Shown one piece after another: positions 32,975 to 40,761 of a DNA stretch of 64,000 nt; positions within the stretch are counted from its first letter, which is position 1, and each line of letters opens with the position of its first letter. The stretch covers positions 248,061 to 312,060 of the forward strand of contig ONEB01000002.1 in assembly GCA_900316745.1 (NCBI GenBank). Reading direction: 5' to 3'. The stretch comes from an uncultured Eubacteriales bacterium. Its GTDB lineage: Bacteria; Bacillota; Clostridia; Oscillospirales; Oscillospiraceae. Position numbers and translations under genes: made by a program. Under the pieces are notes generated by a model. It was not told where the DNA came from. It made no database searches and worked only from the letters and a program-made list of their open reading frames with translations.

Positions 32975-34018
32975 TTACTCCTTTGCGAGCTCCTCACGGA
33001 TGTAGGCGAGCGTGAGCAGCTTCTGCTTCACCTGCTCGACGTCCATGAGCGTGGTGTTGGAGGAGGTAAACTCCGTGAGCGGATTGCGGTCGGCCTCGCC
33101 CTGCTTGAAATACTTGTCGTAGTTTAAGTCGCGCTGGTCGGCGGGCACGCGGTAGAAGTCGCCGAGGTCAATCGCGTGGGCGCACTCCTCGTTCGTCAGC
33201 AGCGTCTCATAGAGCTTCTCGCCGTGGCGGATGCCGATGATCTTCACCGGGATCCTGTCCTCGGGATCGAAGAGCGCTTTCGTGGCGAGTGCCAGCGTCT
33301 CGATCGTGCAGGCGGGCGCTTTCTGGACGAGAATATCGCCGGAAGCGCCGTTTTCAAAGGCGAAGAGCACGAGATCGACGGCTTCTTCCAGACTCATGAC
33401 GAAGCGCGTCATGCTCTTTTCCGTGATCGTGATGGGCTCGCCCTTGCGGATCTGGTCGATCCAGAGCGGCACCACGCTGCCGCGCGAGCAGAGGACGTTG
33501 CCGTACCGGGTGCAGCAGATCTTGGTCTGCTTCGTCGTGCGCGCTTTGGCGACGGCGACCTTTTCCATCATGGCCTTGCTCGTGCCCATGGCGTTCACGG
33601 GATAGGCGGCCTTGTCCGTGGAGAGGCAGATCACGCTCTTCACGCCGGCTTCGATGGCGGCGGTGAGCACATTGTCCGTGCCGAAGACGTTCGTCTTCAC
33701 GGCCTCCATCGGGAAAAATTCGCAGCTCGGCACCTGCTTGAGCGCCGCTGCGTGGAAGATGTAGTCCACATCATGCATGGCATTGCGCACCGAGGCGATG
33801 TCGCGCACGTCGCCGATGTAAAAGCGCAGCTTTTCGGACGCCTCCGGGTGGCTCGCCTGATATTCGTGGCGCATGTCGTCCTGCTTCTTCTCGTCACGGG
33901 AGAAGATGCGGATCTCACCGATGTCGGTCTCCAGAAAGCGATTCAGTACCGCGTTGCCGAAAGAGCCCGTGCCGCCGGTGATCAGCAGTGTTTTGCCGCA
34001 AAAAGAACTTGAACTCAT
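32975..34018 (-). CDS. fnlA: UDP-GlcNAc 4,6-dehydratase/5-epimerase (FnlA/CapE)
   Basis: 347 residues from ATG 34018 with AAAAGGGTG upstream. SDR extended fold: GGTGSFGNAV near residue 15, AALKQVPSCEF, and TDKAAYPVNAMGTSKAMMEK in which Tyr is replaced in the SDR YxxxK by MxxxK, as in CapE/WbjB enzymes. First step from UDP-GlcNAc toward UDP-L-FucNAc. First gene of the minus-strand operon; the promoter lies in the 34019-34209 gap shared with the divergent glycosyl transferase. Confidence 0.92.
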   Translation of the reverse strand: MSSSSFCGKTLLITGGTGSFGNAVLNRFLETDIGEIRIFSRDEKKQDDMRHEYQASHPEASEKLRFYIGDVRDIASVRNAMHDVDYIFHAAALKQVPSCEFFPMEAVKTNVFGTDNVLTAAIEAGVKSVICLSTDKAAYPVNAMGTSKAMMEKVAVAKARTTKQTKICCTRYGNVLCSRGSVVPLWIDQIRKGEPITITEKSMTRFVMSLEEAVDLVLFAFENGASGDILVQKAPACTIETLALATKALFDPEDRIPVKIIGIRHGEKLYETLLTNEECAHAIDLGDFYRVPADQRDLNYDKYFKQGEADRNPLTEFTSSNTTLMDVEQVKQKLLTLAYIREELAKE

Positions 34019-34137
34019 GGGATTCACCCTTTTCGAAGTAATCATACAAATACAGATTATCACATTTTCATCGTCTTCGCAATGGTATGGATGCAACTGG
34101 ATGCCATAAAAATCACCCGCATTTTGTTCTGTGTCAA

Positions 34138-34180
34138 TTGACGAGAAAAACCGAATATGCTACACTATAATCTGTGTAGC
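34138..34180 (+). promoter_or_regulatory. Promoter and dyad before the phosphoglycosyl transferase
   Basis: TTGACG (34138-34143), 17 bp, TACACT (34161-34166). An inverted repeat GCTACAC-N8-GTGTAGC (34159-34180) covers the -10 and start region and may be an operator. The remaining 34019-34137 holds nothing else that I can identify. Confidence 0.55.
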
Positions 34181-34209
34181 TATGACTGTTTTTCAATGGA
34201 GGCGCGGCA

Positions 34210-34815
34210 ATGTACAAAGACACGATAAAAAGAGCGCTGGACTGCGCGATCGCGTTCCCCGTCCTGACGGTCGGCGCGGTGCCGATGGCGCTGGTCGCCG
34301 CTGCGGTGAAGCTGGATTCTCCCGGGCCGGTCCTGTTCAAGCAGGATCGGATCGGAAAGGACGGCAAGGTGTTCCAGATCCTGAAATTCCGCAGCATGTG
34401 CCAGAACGCCGAGCACACGGGCTCCGGCGTTTATTCCGGCAAAGGGGACACTCGCGTCACCCGCGTCGGGAAGATCATCCGCGCGACCAGCATCGATGAG
34501 CTGCCGCAGCTGATTAACATTCTGCGCGGCGACATGTCTCTGATCGGTCCGCGTCCTCCGCTTACATACCATCCCTGGCCGTATGAGGAGTACACCGATG
34601 AGCAGAAGCGCATGTTCGAGGTGCGCCCCGGCATCACCGGCTGGGCACAGGTCCACGGCCGCAAGGACGTGGAGTGGCACAAGCGGATCGAGCTGAACGT
34701 GTGGTATGTGGATCATGTCTCGTTCTGGCTGGACGTGAAGATCTTCTTCATGACCATCTTCAAGGTCCTGAGCAACGCGGACAACGAAAACATCGGCGAA
34801 ACGGTCGCAAAGTAA
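34210..34815 (+). CDS. Monotopic phosphoglycosyl transferase (bacterial sugar transferase)
   Basis: 201 residues, the small PglC-type size without the WbaP N-terminal membrane domains. One re-entrant hydrophobic segment (LDCAIAFPVLTVGAVPMAL), then LKFRSM, TSIDELPQLINILRGDMSLI, GPRPP and RPGITGWAQVHGR. It transfers a sugar phosphate from a UDP-sugar to undecaprenyl phosphate, starting surface glycan assembly. The divergent FnlABC product UDP-L-FucNAc or a relative may be used in the same glycan. Confidence 0.92.
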   Translation: MYKDTIKRALDCAIAFPVLTVGAVPMALVAAAVKLDSPGPVLFKQDRIGKDGKVFQILKFRSMCQNAEHTGSGVYSGKGDTRVTRVGKIIRATSIDELPQLINILRGDMSLIGPRPPLTYHPWPYEEYTDEQKRMFEVRPGITGWAQVHGRKDVEWHKRIELNVWYVDHVSFWLDVKIFFMTIFKVLSNADNENIGETVAK

Positions 34816-34830
34816 GAGAGAAGCGTAAGT

Positions 34831-35679
34831 ATGGCACTGAATATGATGTACATCACCAACGATCCCGACGTCGCGGTTATCGCAGAGCGGTACGGCGTGG
34901 ACCGGATCTGGGTGGACATGGAATTTATCGGCAAACGTCTCCGGCAGGGCAGTATGGATACCGTCCAGTCGCATCATACGATCGAAGACATCCGCACCAT
35001 CCGCGCCGCTGTGCAGCGCTCTGAGGTGCTCGTGCGCATCAACCCGATCCACGCTGCGACACAGGATTACGGCAGCTCCGTCTGGGAGATTGACGCCGCC
35101 ATCGAAGCCGGCGCGGATGTGCTGATGCTTCCGTATTTCAAGACCGTGGACGAGGTCCGGATGTTTCTCGCGCTCGTGCACGGCCGCGTCAAGACCATGC
35201 TTCTGGTCGAAACGCCGGAGGCGGTGGCAGTCATTGACGAGATCCTCGCGCTGGACGGCATCGATGAGATCCATATCGGGCTGAACGATCTGAGCCTCGG
35301 CTACGGGCAGAAATTCATGTTCCAGCTGCTTGCCGACGGCACGGTCGAGCGGCTCTGCCTGAAATTCCGCGAAAAGGGCATCCCCTATGGCTTCGGCGGG
35401 ATCGCCGCGCTGGGAAAGGGCATGCTCCCCGCAGAGCGCGTGATCCGCGAGCATTATCGCCTCGGCTCCACGCGTGTGATTCTCTCCCGGAGCTTCTGCA
35501 ACACGAGCGTCGTGACCAATCTCAATGAGATCGAAGAGATCTTCCGGACCGGCATGGCGGAGATCCGCTCGTTGGAAAAAGAGTGCGATTTTTACGCGCG
35601 CTATTTCTGGGACAACCGCGCCGCCGTGGAGCAGGGCGTGGCGCAGATCTGCGCGTCGATTGAGGAGAAAAACCGATGA
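34831..35679 (+). CDS. HpcH/HpaI aldolase - citrate lyase family protein
   Basis: 282 residues. TIM-barrel family blocks: RIWVDMEF near residue 25, VLVRINP, MLLVETPEAVAVIDEIL with the metal Glu near 133, and IHIGLNDLSLGYG near 150. Family members join or split pyruvate or acetyl-CoA and an aldehyde. It is 15 bp after the glycosyl transferase and overlaps the dehydrogenase gene by 4 bp. Residues 200-280 extend past the usual catalytic core. Substrate unknown. Confidence 0.82.
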   Translation: MALNMMYITNDPDVAVIAERYGVDRIWVDMEFIGKRLRQGSMDTVQSHHTIEDIRTIRAAVQRSEVLVRINPIHAATQDYGSSVWEIDAAIEAGADVLMLPYFKTVDEVRMFLALVHGRVKTMLLVETPEAVAVIDEILALDGIDEIHIGLNDLSLGYGQKFMFQLLADGTVERLCLKFREKGIPYGFGGIAALGKGMLPAERVIREHYRLGSTRVILSRSFCNTSVVTNLNEIEEIFRTGMAEIRSLEKECDFYARYFWDNRAAVEQGVAQICASIEEKNR

Positions 35680-36587
35680 GGCTTCTGGTTACCGGGGCGT
35701 GGCAGGACGCCGGGGCGCATCTGGATATGCTGACGGCGATGGGGCATGAGGTCGCTTTCCTCCAGCAGGAAAAGGAGCCCCTCCCGGTCGATCCCGCGTG
35801 GGTCGAGGGCGTGATCTGCAACGGCCTGTTCCTGCACCACCCGATCGAAGCATTCACGAGCCTGCGGTATATCCAGCTCACCAGCGCAGGCTTTGACCGC
35901 GTCCCGATGGACGCTGTACGCGCGCGGAGGATCACCATCCGCAATGCCCGCGGCGTTTACAGCGTGCCGATGGCGGAGCACGCGCTCTGGGGCGTGCTGA
36001 GCCTCTATCATCAGGGCGCCTTTTTCCTGAAAAACCAGAGGAAGGCGCGCTGGGAGAAGCATCGCGGACTGCGTGAGCTCGCGGGAAAGACCGTCTGCAT
36101 TCTGGGGTGCGGCAGCGTGGGCACGGAGTGCGCCGGACGCTTTCGCGCGTTTGGCTGCCGGGTTGTGGGCGTGAACCGCACCGTGCGGGAGAATGCCGCG
36201 TTCGACGCGATCCTGCCGCTGACGGCGCTGGACGAAGCGCTCGCGCAGACGGACGTCGTCGTCATCACGCTCCCGCTGACTGAGCAGACGCGCGGGCTGA
36301 TGAATGATGAGCGCCTTGCGGTCATGAAGCCCGGCGCCGTGCTCGTGAACATCGCCCGCGGCGCAATCGTGGATGCGGATGCGCTGCTGCGCGCGCTGGA
36401 CGAAAACCTCTCCGGCGCCGTGCTGGACGTGTTTGAGCCCGAGCCGCTCGCGCCGGAAAGCCCGCTGTGGCATCGCCCGGACGTGATCGTGACGCCGCAC
36501 AACAGCTTCGTCGGCGACGGCAACGCCGCACGGCTGCGTGCGGTGATTCTGAAGAACCTGGAGGACTACCTCGCGGACAGGAAATGA
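35676..36587 (+). CDS. D-2-hydroxyacid dehydrogenase
   Basis: 303 residues. NAD motif GCGSVGTECAGRF near residue 145, NIARGAIVDADALLRAL with the catalytic Arg, and the His in TPHNSF near 275. Family enzymes reduce 2-oxo acids to D-2-hydroxy acids. The overlap with the aldolase suggests that it acts on the aldolase product. Last gene of a three-gene operon, followed by a terminator. Confidence 0.88.
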   Translation: MRLLVTGAWQDAGAHLDMLTAMGHEVAFLQQEKEPLPVDPAWVEGVICNGLFLHHPIEAFTSLRYIQLTSAGFDRVPMDAVRARRITIRNARGVYSVPMAEHALWGVLSLYHQGAFFLKNQRKARWEKHRGLRELAGKTVCILGCGSVGTECAGRFRAFGCRVVGVNRTVRENAAFDAILPLTALDEALAQTDVVVITLPLTEQTRGLMNDERLAVMKPGAVLVNIARGAIVDADALLRALDENLSGAVLDVFEPEPLAPESPLWHRPDVIVTPHNSFVGDGNAARLRAVILKNLEDYLADRK

Positions 36588-36592
36588 GTAAA

Positions 36593-36627
36593 AAACCGCG
36601 CCTGAGCGTTCAGGCGCGGTTTATGTT
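36593..36627. terminator. Bidirectional terminator
   Basis: AAACCGCGCCTGA-GCGT-TCAGGCGCGGTTT followed by ATGTTTT on the plus strand; AAAA runs before it give T runs on the minus strand. Confidence 0.85.
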
Positions 36628-36652
36628 TTAAGACAATTCTGACCACGGAGCT

Positions 36653-37549
36653 TCAAGCCCGCCTGCGCAGCTCGCCGAACATGGCGCCGCCGATGATGAG
36701 CACAGCGCCGATCAGCTGCACCGGCGTCATGGTCTCGTGCAGCAGCACGGCGGAAAACAGCAGCGCCGACACCGGATCCACATAGCTGATCAGCGCGACG
36801 GACTGCCCGGGCAGCTTCTGCAGGCCCGAGAAGTACAGCAGATAGGCAAGTCCGGTGTTGACCAGCCCGATGACGGCGATGTAGGGCAGATCCGACGCTT
36901 TCGGATGCGGGAGCCCGACCGTGAGCAGCACATACAAAAGCACGACGACAAAGGCGACGTCCAGCTCGACGGCCGCCGTCTGCAAGCCTCCGGTTCGCTC
37001 GATCCGCTTGTTCAGCGCGATCAGCGAAGCATAGAACAGGGCGGAAACCATCGCCGTCAAAAGCCCCGCCGGATTCATCCCGCCGAGGGCGATGCTGCCG
37101 CTGATGCAGACAAGGCCGACCGCCACGATGCAGACCGCCGCGATCTTCCGGCTCGTCAGCTTTTCGCGAAACAAGACGGGGGAGAGCAGCAGAATCAGCA
37201 TCGGCCCGACGTAATAGATCAAAGTCGCAAGACTGACGTTCAAAAGCCGGTATGCCTCGAACAGCGCGACCCAGTTGAAGCCGAGCGCGGCCCCGCCGAG
37301 CAGGAGCGGCACGGCGTCTGCGCGGAGTGCCCTGCGGTCAAACCCACCCCGCAGCAGCACCAGTCCCGTGAGCAGCACGCCGCCGATCAGCGTGCGCAGC
37401 AAAACGACCTGGCTGCCCTGAAAGGAGATGTGCGCGGCAATGAATCCGTTCGTGCCGAAAATCAGCATCGCCAGAATATACATGCCGTAATAGAAAACAG
37501 TCGGAAGACCTCCGCCGTGCGCGTGATGGGATTCTTTCATGCGGCTCAC
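36653..37549 (-). CDS. EamA/DMT-family permease
   Basis: 298 residues with ten hydrophobic segments in two EamA repeats, for example MLIFGTNGFIAAHIS in the first and ALFYASLIALNKRI, LIGAVLIIGGAMFGELRRR in the second. Start taken as GTG 37549 because GGAGAGG lies just upstream; ATG 37540 is an alternative. Family members export or import amino acids and other metabolites; substrate not predictable. The N-terminus carries a His-rich HHAHGGG stretch. Confidence 0.88.
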   Translation of the reverse strand: MSRMKESHHAHGGGLPTVFYYGMYILAMLIFGTNGFIAAHISFQGSQVVLLRTLIGGVLLTGLVLLRGGFDRRALRADAVPLLLGGAALGFNWVALFEAYRLLNVSLATLIYYVGPMLILLLSPVLFREKLTSRKIAAVCIVAVGLVCISGSIALGGMNPAGLLTAMVSALFYASLIALNKRIERTGGLQTAAVELDVAFVVVLLYVLLTVGLPHPKASDLPYIAVIGLVNTGLAYLLYFSGLQKLPGQSVALISYVDPVSALLFSAVLLHETMTPVQLIGAVLIIGGAMFGELRRRA

Positions 37550-37679
37550 AATCCTCTCCGGGGTTGACTTGCATCATTTTGGGTTTACTGATTGTTTCAC
37601 TCAGTATATAATAAAAGCAGCGGAAACGCAACGTCCGTTTGATTCTTTCATTATGAACGTGCAGAAAAGGAGAAACACA

Positions 37680-38453
37680 ATGAAGCAGTATGTTGTTGAC
37701 GCCTTTACCGATCGGGTTTTCCACGGCAATCAGGCCGCGGTCTGCGTGCTGGAGCAGTGGCCGGATGAGGATCTGATGATGAACATCACCAGAGAAAACA
37801 ATTTCTCCGAGACCGCCTTCACCGTCAGGGAGGGCGAGAAATGGCATCTGCGCTGGTTCACGCCCGGCGGTGAAATTGACCTCTGCGGCCACGCCACGCT
37901 GGGTACTGCCTTTGTGCTGCTGAACTACTATGAAAAGGACGCGCAGCAGGTGGTGTTCACCACGCTTTCGGGCGACCTGATCGTTACACGCAGGGGCGAG
38001 CTGTATGAGATGGAGTTTCCCGCCTACGACCTGAAAAAGGTGGACGTGACGGAGGCAATGGAGGACGCCCTTGGCGTCCGGGTGCGCGAAGCCTACCTCG
38101 CCCGCGACCTGCTGTGCGTGGTGGACGACGAGCAGACGGTGCGCGAGCTGACGCCCGATCTGGAAAAGATCAAGCAGATCGACGGCCTGCTGGTGCATGT
38201 CACCGCCCGCGGTAAGGATGAGGACTGCGTCTCGCGCAGCTTTGCGCCGAAGCTCTCCGTCGCGGAGGATCCGGTCTGCGGCTCCGGTCACTGCCACATC
38301 ATTCCCTACTGGGCGGATGTGCTCGGCAAAAATGAGCTGGTCGCCTATCAGGCGTCGAAGCGCGGCGGCACGCTCTACTGCCGCCAGGAGGGCGAGAAGA
38401 TCTTCATGGCCGGCAAGGCCGCGCTCTATTCCGTCGACGAGCTCAATATTTGA
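37680..38453 (+). CDS. PhzF-family isomerase
   Basis: 257 residues from ATG 37680 with AAAAGGAG upstream. Diaminopimelate-epimerase-like fold with the PhzF motifs: VFHGNQAAV, NNFSETAF (catalytic Glu), GGEIDLCGHATLGTA and EDPVCGSGHCH. Substrate unknown. Monocistronic; divergent from the EamA gene. Confidence 0.88.
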   Translation: MKQYVVDAFTDRVFHGNQAAVCVLEQWPDEDLMMNITRENNFSETAFTVREGEKWHLRWFTPGGEIDLCGHATLGTAFVLLNYYEKDAQQVVFTTLSGDLIVTRRGELYEMEFPAYDLKKVDVTEAMEDALGVRVREAYLARDLLCVVDDEQTVRELTPDLEKIKQIDGLLVHVTARGKDEDCVSRSFAPKLSVAEDPVCGSGHCHIIPYWADVLGKNELVAYQASKRGGTLYCRQEGEKIFMAGKAALYSVDELNI

Positions 38454-38467
38454 ATGCGTACCGAAAA

Positions 38468-38498
38468 CAGGCAGGGCTTTTCATGCTCTGCCTGCTTT
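38468..38498 (+). terminator. Terminator of the phzF-type gene
   Basis: CAGGCAGGGC-TTTTCAT-GCTCTGCCTG with one G-T pair, followed by CTTTCC. Confidence 0.65.
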
Positions 38499-38521
38499 CC
38501 ATCTCTGCGCGCAGAAAACGC

Positions 38522-38550
38522 GTGACAGAACAGGCAAGATACGCTATAAT
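38522..38550 (+). promoter_or_regulatory. Promoter of the cobalamin operon
   Basis: GTGACA (38522-38527), 17 bp, TATAAT (38545-38550). The predicted start near 38557 lies just before the riboswitch. Confidence 0.7.
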
Positions 38551-38570
38551 ATGCCTAAATCCATCACATG

Positions 38571-38682
38571 CGCTTTTCTCTGCCCGCGGAACGCGGCACA
38601 TGGAATCGGGTGAAAGTCCCGGCGAGTCGGTCACTGTGAAGCTCCCTGTGCGGAGATCAGTCAGATACATGAGAGAAAAGCG
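38571..38682 (+). ncRNA. Cobalamin riboswitch aptamer
   Basis: The closing stem CGCTTTTCTC (38571-38580) / GAGAAAAGCG (38673-38682) is perfect. Inside are the cobalamin-element blocks: GGAATCGGGTGAAAGTCCCG, GTCGGTCACTGTGA (B12 box) and AGTCAGATACAT. The expression platform with a terminator stem at 38743 follows, so B12 binding should stop transcription of the cobalamin operon. Confidence 0.92.
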
Positions 38683-38742
38683 GTGTTCCTGCCGGAACCG
38701 GGATACACGTTTTTTCAGGCGCAGTCTCTGCGTCCGGTTTGG

Positions 38743-38775
38743 CGTGTCCTTTTTCGGGAGGACACGTCATTTTTG
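38743..38775 (+). terminator. Riboswitch-controlled terminator
   Basis: CGTGTCC (38743-38749) / GGACACG (38760-38766) followed by TCATTTTTGCTTTT. It lies between aptamer and first gene; the region 38683-38742 can supply the anti-terminator. Confidence 0.75.
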
Positions 38776-38795
38776 CTTTTGATCGGAGTAAGACT

Positions 38796-39557
38796 ATGGT
38801 TCATTTTGTCGGAGCCGGCCCCGGGGCGACAGATCTCATCACGGTGCGCGGCGCGAAGCTTCTGCAGCAGGCGGATACGGTCATCTATGCCGGAAGCCTT
38901 GTAAACCCGGAGCTGCTGCAGCTGTGCCGCTCTGAATGCCGCGTTTATGACAGCGCGCGGCTGACGCTGGAAGAGGTGCTGCAGATCATGGCCGACGCTG
39001 AAAAACAGGGGCACCTCACGGTGCGCCTGCACACGGGCGACCCCAGCGTATACGGCGCGATCCGGGAGCAGATGGACGCGCTGGATCAGATGGGCATCGC
39101 GTACAGCGTCACGCCCGGGGTCTCCAGCTTCTGCGGCGCGGCGGCGGCAGCCAAAGCGGAATACACGCTGCCCGGCGTCAGCCAGACGGTGATCCTGACG
39201 CGCATGGAGGGGCGAACTCCCGTGCCCGAGCGCGAGCGGCTCAAGGAGCTTGCGTCGCACGGCGCGTCCATGGCGATTTTTCTCTCTGCCGGGATGCTGG
39301 ACGCGGTGCAGGCGGAGCTGCTGAAAGGGGCGTACACGGACACGACGCCCGCCGCCATCGTCTACAAGGCCACGTGGCCGGACGAACGCGTGCTTCGCTG
39401 CACGGTCGGCACGCTTGCCGAGACGGGGCGGCGTCACAGCATCCGAAAAACCGCGCTGGTGCTGGTGGGGGATTTCCTCTCCGGCGGGTATGAGCGAAGC
39501 CGCCTGTATGCGCCGGAGTTTACCACGGCGTTTCGCAAGGGAACCGAACAGGAGTGA
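38796..39557 (+). CDS. cbiF: Precorrin-4/cobalt-precorrin-4 C11-methyltransferase
   Basis: 253 residues from ATG 38796 (GATCGGAG upstream). SAM-dependent tetrapyrrole methylase fold: HFVGAGPGATDLITVRG at the N-terminus, LHTGDPSVYGAIREQ, and VTPGVSSFCGAAAA. It methylates C11 in anaerobic corrin ring synthesis. First gene after the riboswitch. Confidence 0.93.
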   Translation: MVHFVGAGPGATDLITVRGAKLLQQADTVIYAGSLVNPELLQLCRSECRVYDSARLTLEEVLQIMADAEKQGHLTVRLHTGDPSVYGAIREQMDALDQMGIAYSVTPGVSSFCGAAAAAKAEYTLPGVSQTVILTRMEGRTPVPERERLKELASHGASMAIFLSAGMLDAVQAELLKGAYTDTTPAAIVYKATWPDERVLRCTVGTLAETGRRHSIRKTALVLVGDFLSGGYERSRLYAPEFTTAFRKGTEQE

Positions 39558-39564
39558 TCGACAC

Positions 39565-40761
39565 ATGAACATCACATTGATCGGCGCCGGCTGCGGCGCG
39601 TCTGCTTTGACCGGCGAGGCGCGGCGCGCGCTCTCGAATGCGCAGCTGGTGCTGGGCGCAAAGCGCCTTTTGGAGACGCTCTCCGACTTCTGCCCGCCGG
39701 ATTCGCAGTGCGTGCGCGCGGTGGCGCCGGAGGAGATCCTGCGCCAGATCGAAGCGCACGCGGACTGCGCGCGGGCGTGCGTGCTCCTGAGCGGAGACAG
39801 CGGCTTTTATTCCGGCGCGCGCAGACTTCTGCCGCTGCTGGCGGGGCATGATGTGCGCGTGCTGCCCGGCATTTCAAGCCTGCAGCTGCTCGCCGCCCGG
39901 CTGGGGCGGCCGTGGCAGGACTGGACGCTCTCGTCGGCGCACGGCACGGATTGCGATGTGCTCGCGGCGGTCTGCGGCGGGAAGCCGGTTTTCTTTCTCA
40001 CCGGCGGCAGCGAAGCCCCGGCGGAGATCTGCCGCACGCTCACGGAGGCGGGACTCGGCGATCTGACCGTCACGGTGGCCGAGACGCTGGGCAGCGCGGA
40101 TGAGCGCATCGTCTCCGCGCCCGCCGGGATGCTGACGGAGCGCAGCTTTGCGCCATTGAACGTCGTGCTCACGGAGGCGGCGCCGCGCTTTGCACCGCGC
40201 GCGCCCGGGCTGCCGGACGAGCTGTTTGCGCGCGTGGAGCGCGTCCCCATGACAAAGCAGGAGGTGCGCGCTCTGGCGCTTTCGAAGCTCGGCGCTGCGC
40301 CGACGGATCTCTGCTGGGACATCGGCGCCGGCACGGGCAGCGTCAGCGTGGAGCTTGCGCTGCACACCCGCGCCGTGTGGGCCGTGGAGCGCGACGCCGC
40401 CGCGCTGGAAGCGGCGGAAGCCAACCGCAAAAAATTCGGCGCGTGGAATCTGCGCCTGCGCGCAGGCTCGGCGCCGGAAGCCCTTGCCGGGCTGCCCGCG
40501 CCGGATAAGGTGTTCGTGGGCGGCACGGGCGGCAGAATGCGCGAGGTGCTGCGCGCCGTTCACGCGGCAAACCCGAAGGCGCGCGTCTGCGTTTCTGCCA
40601 TTGCGCTGGAAAGTCTGCAGCAGGCCGTCTCGGAGCTGGAGACTCTGGGCTATGACACGGAGATCACCCAGATCGCGGTCAGCCGAAGCCGGAACGCGGG
40701 CGGGCTGCACATGATGCTGGCGCACAATCCGATTTACCTGATCGTGGGGTACGGCGCATGA
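39565..40761 (+). CDS. cbiET: Cobalt-precorrin-7/-6B methyltransferase, CbiE-CbiT fusion
   Basis: 398 residues from ATG 39565. N-terminal half: CbiE-type methylase (LIGAGCGASALTGEA, LLSGDSGFYSGA, VLPGISSLQLLAARLG). C-terminal half from about residue 215: CbiT, a Rossmann SAM domain (WDIGAGTGSVSVELAL) that methylates C15 and decarboxylates C12. The fusion corresponds to CobL. The stop overlaps the cbiA start. Confidence 0.92.
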   Translation: MNITLIGAGCGASALTGEARRALSNAQLVLGAKRLLETLSDFCPPDSQCVRAVAPEEILRQIEAHADCARACVLLSGDSGFYSGARRLLPLLAGHDVRVLPGISSLQLLAARLGRPWQDWTLSSAHGTDCDVLAAVCGGKPVFFLTGGSEAPAEICRTLTEAGLGDLTVTVAETLGSADERIVSAPAGMLTERSFAPLNVVLTEAAPRFAPRAPGLPDELFARVERVPMTKQEVRALALSKLGAAPTDLCWDIGAGTGSVSVELALHTRAVWAVERDAAALEAAEANRKKFGAWNLRLRAGSAPEALAGLPAPDKVFVGGTGGRMREVLRAVHAANPKARVCVSAIALESLQQAVSELETLGYDTEITQIAVSRSRNAGGLHMMLAHNPIYLIVGYGA

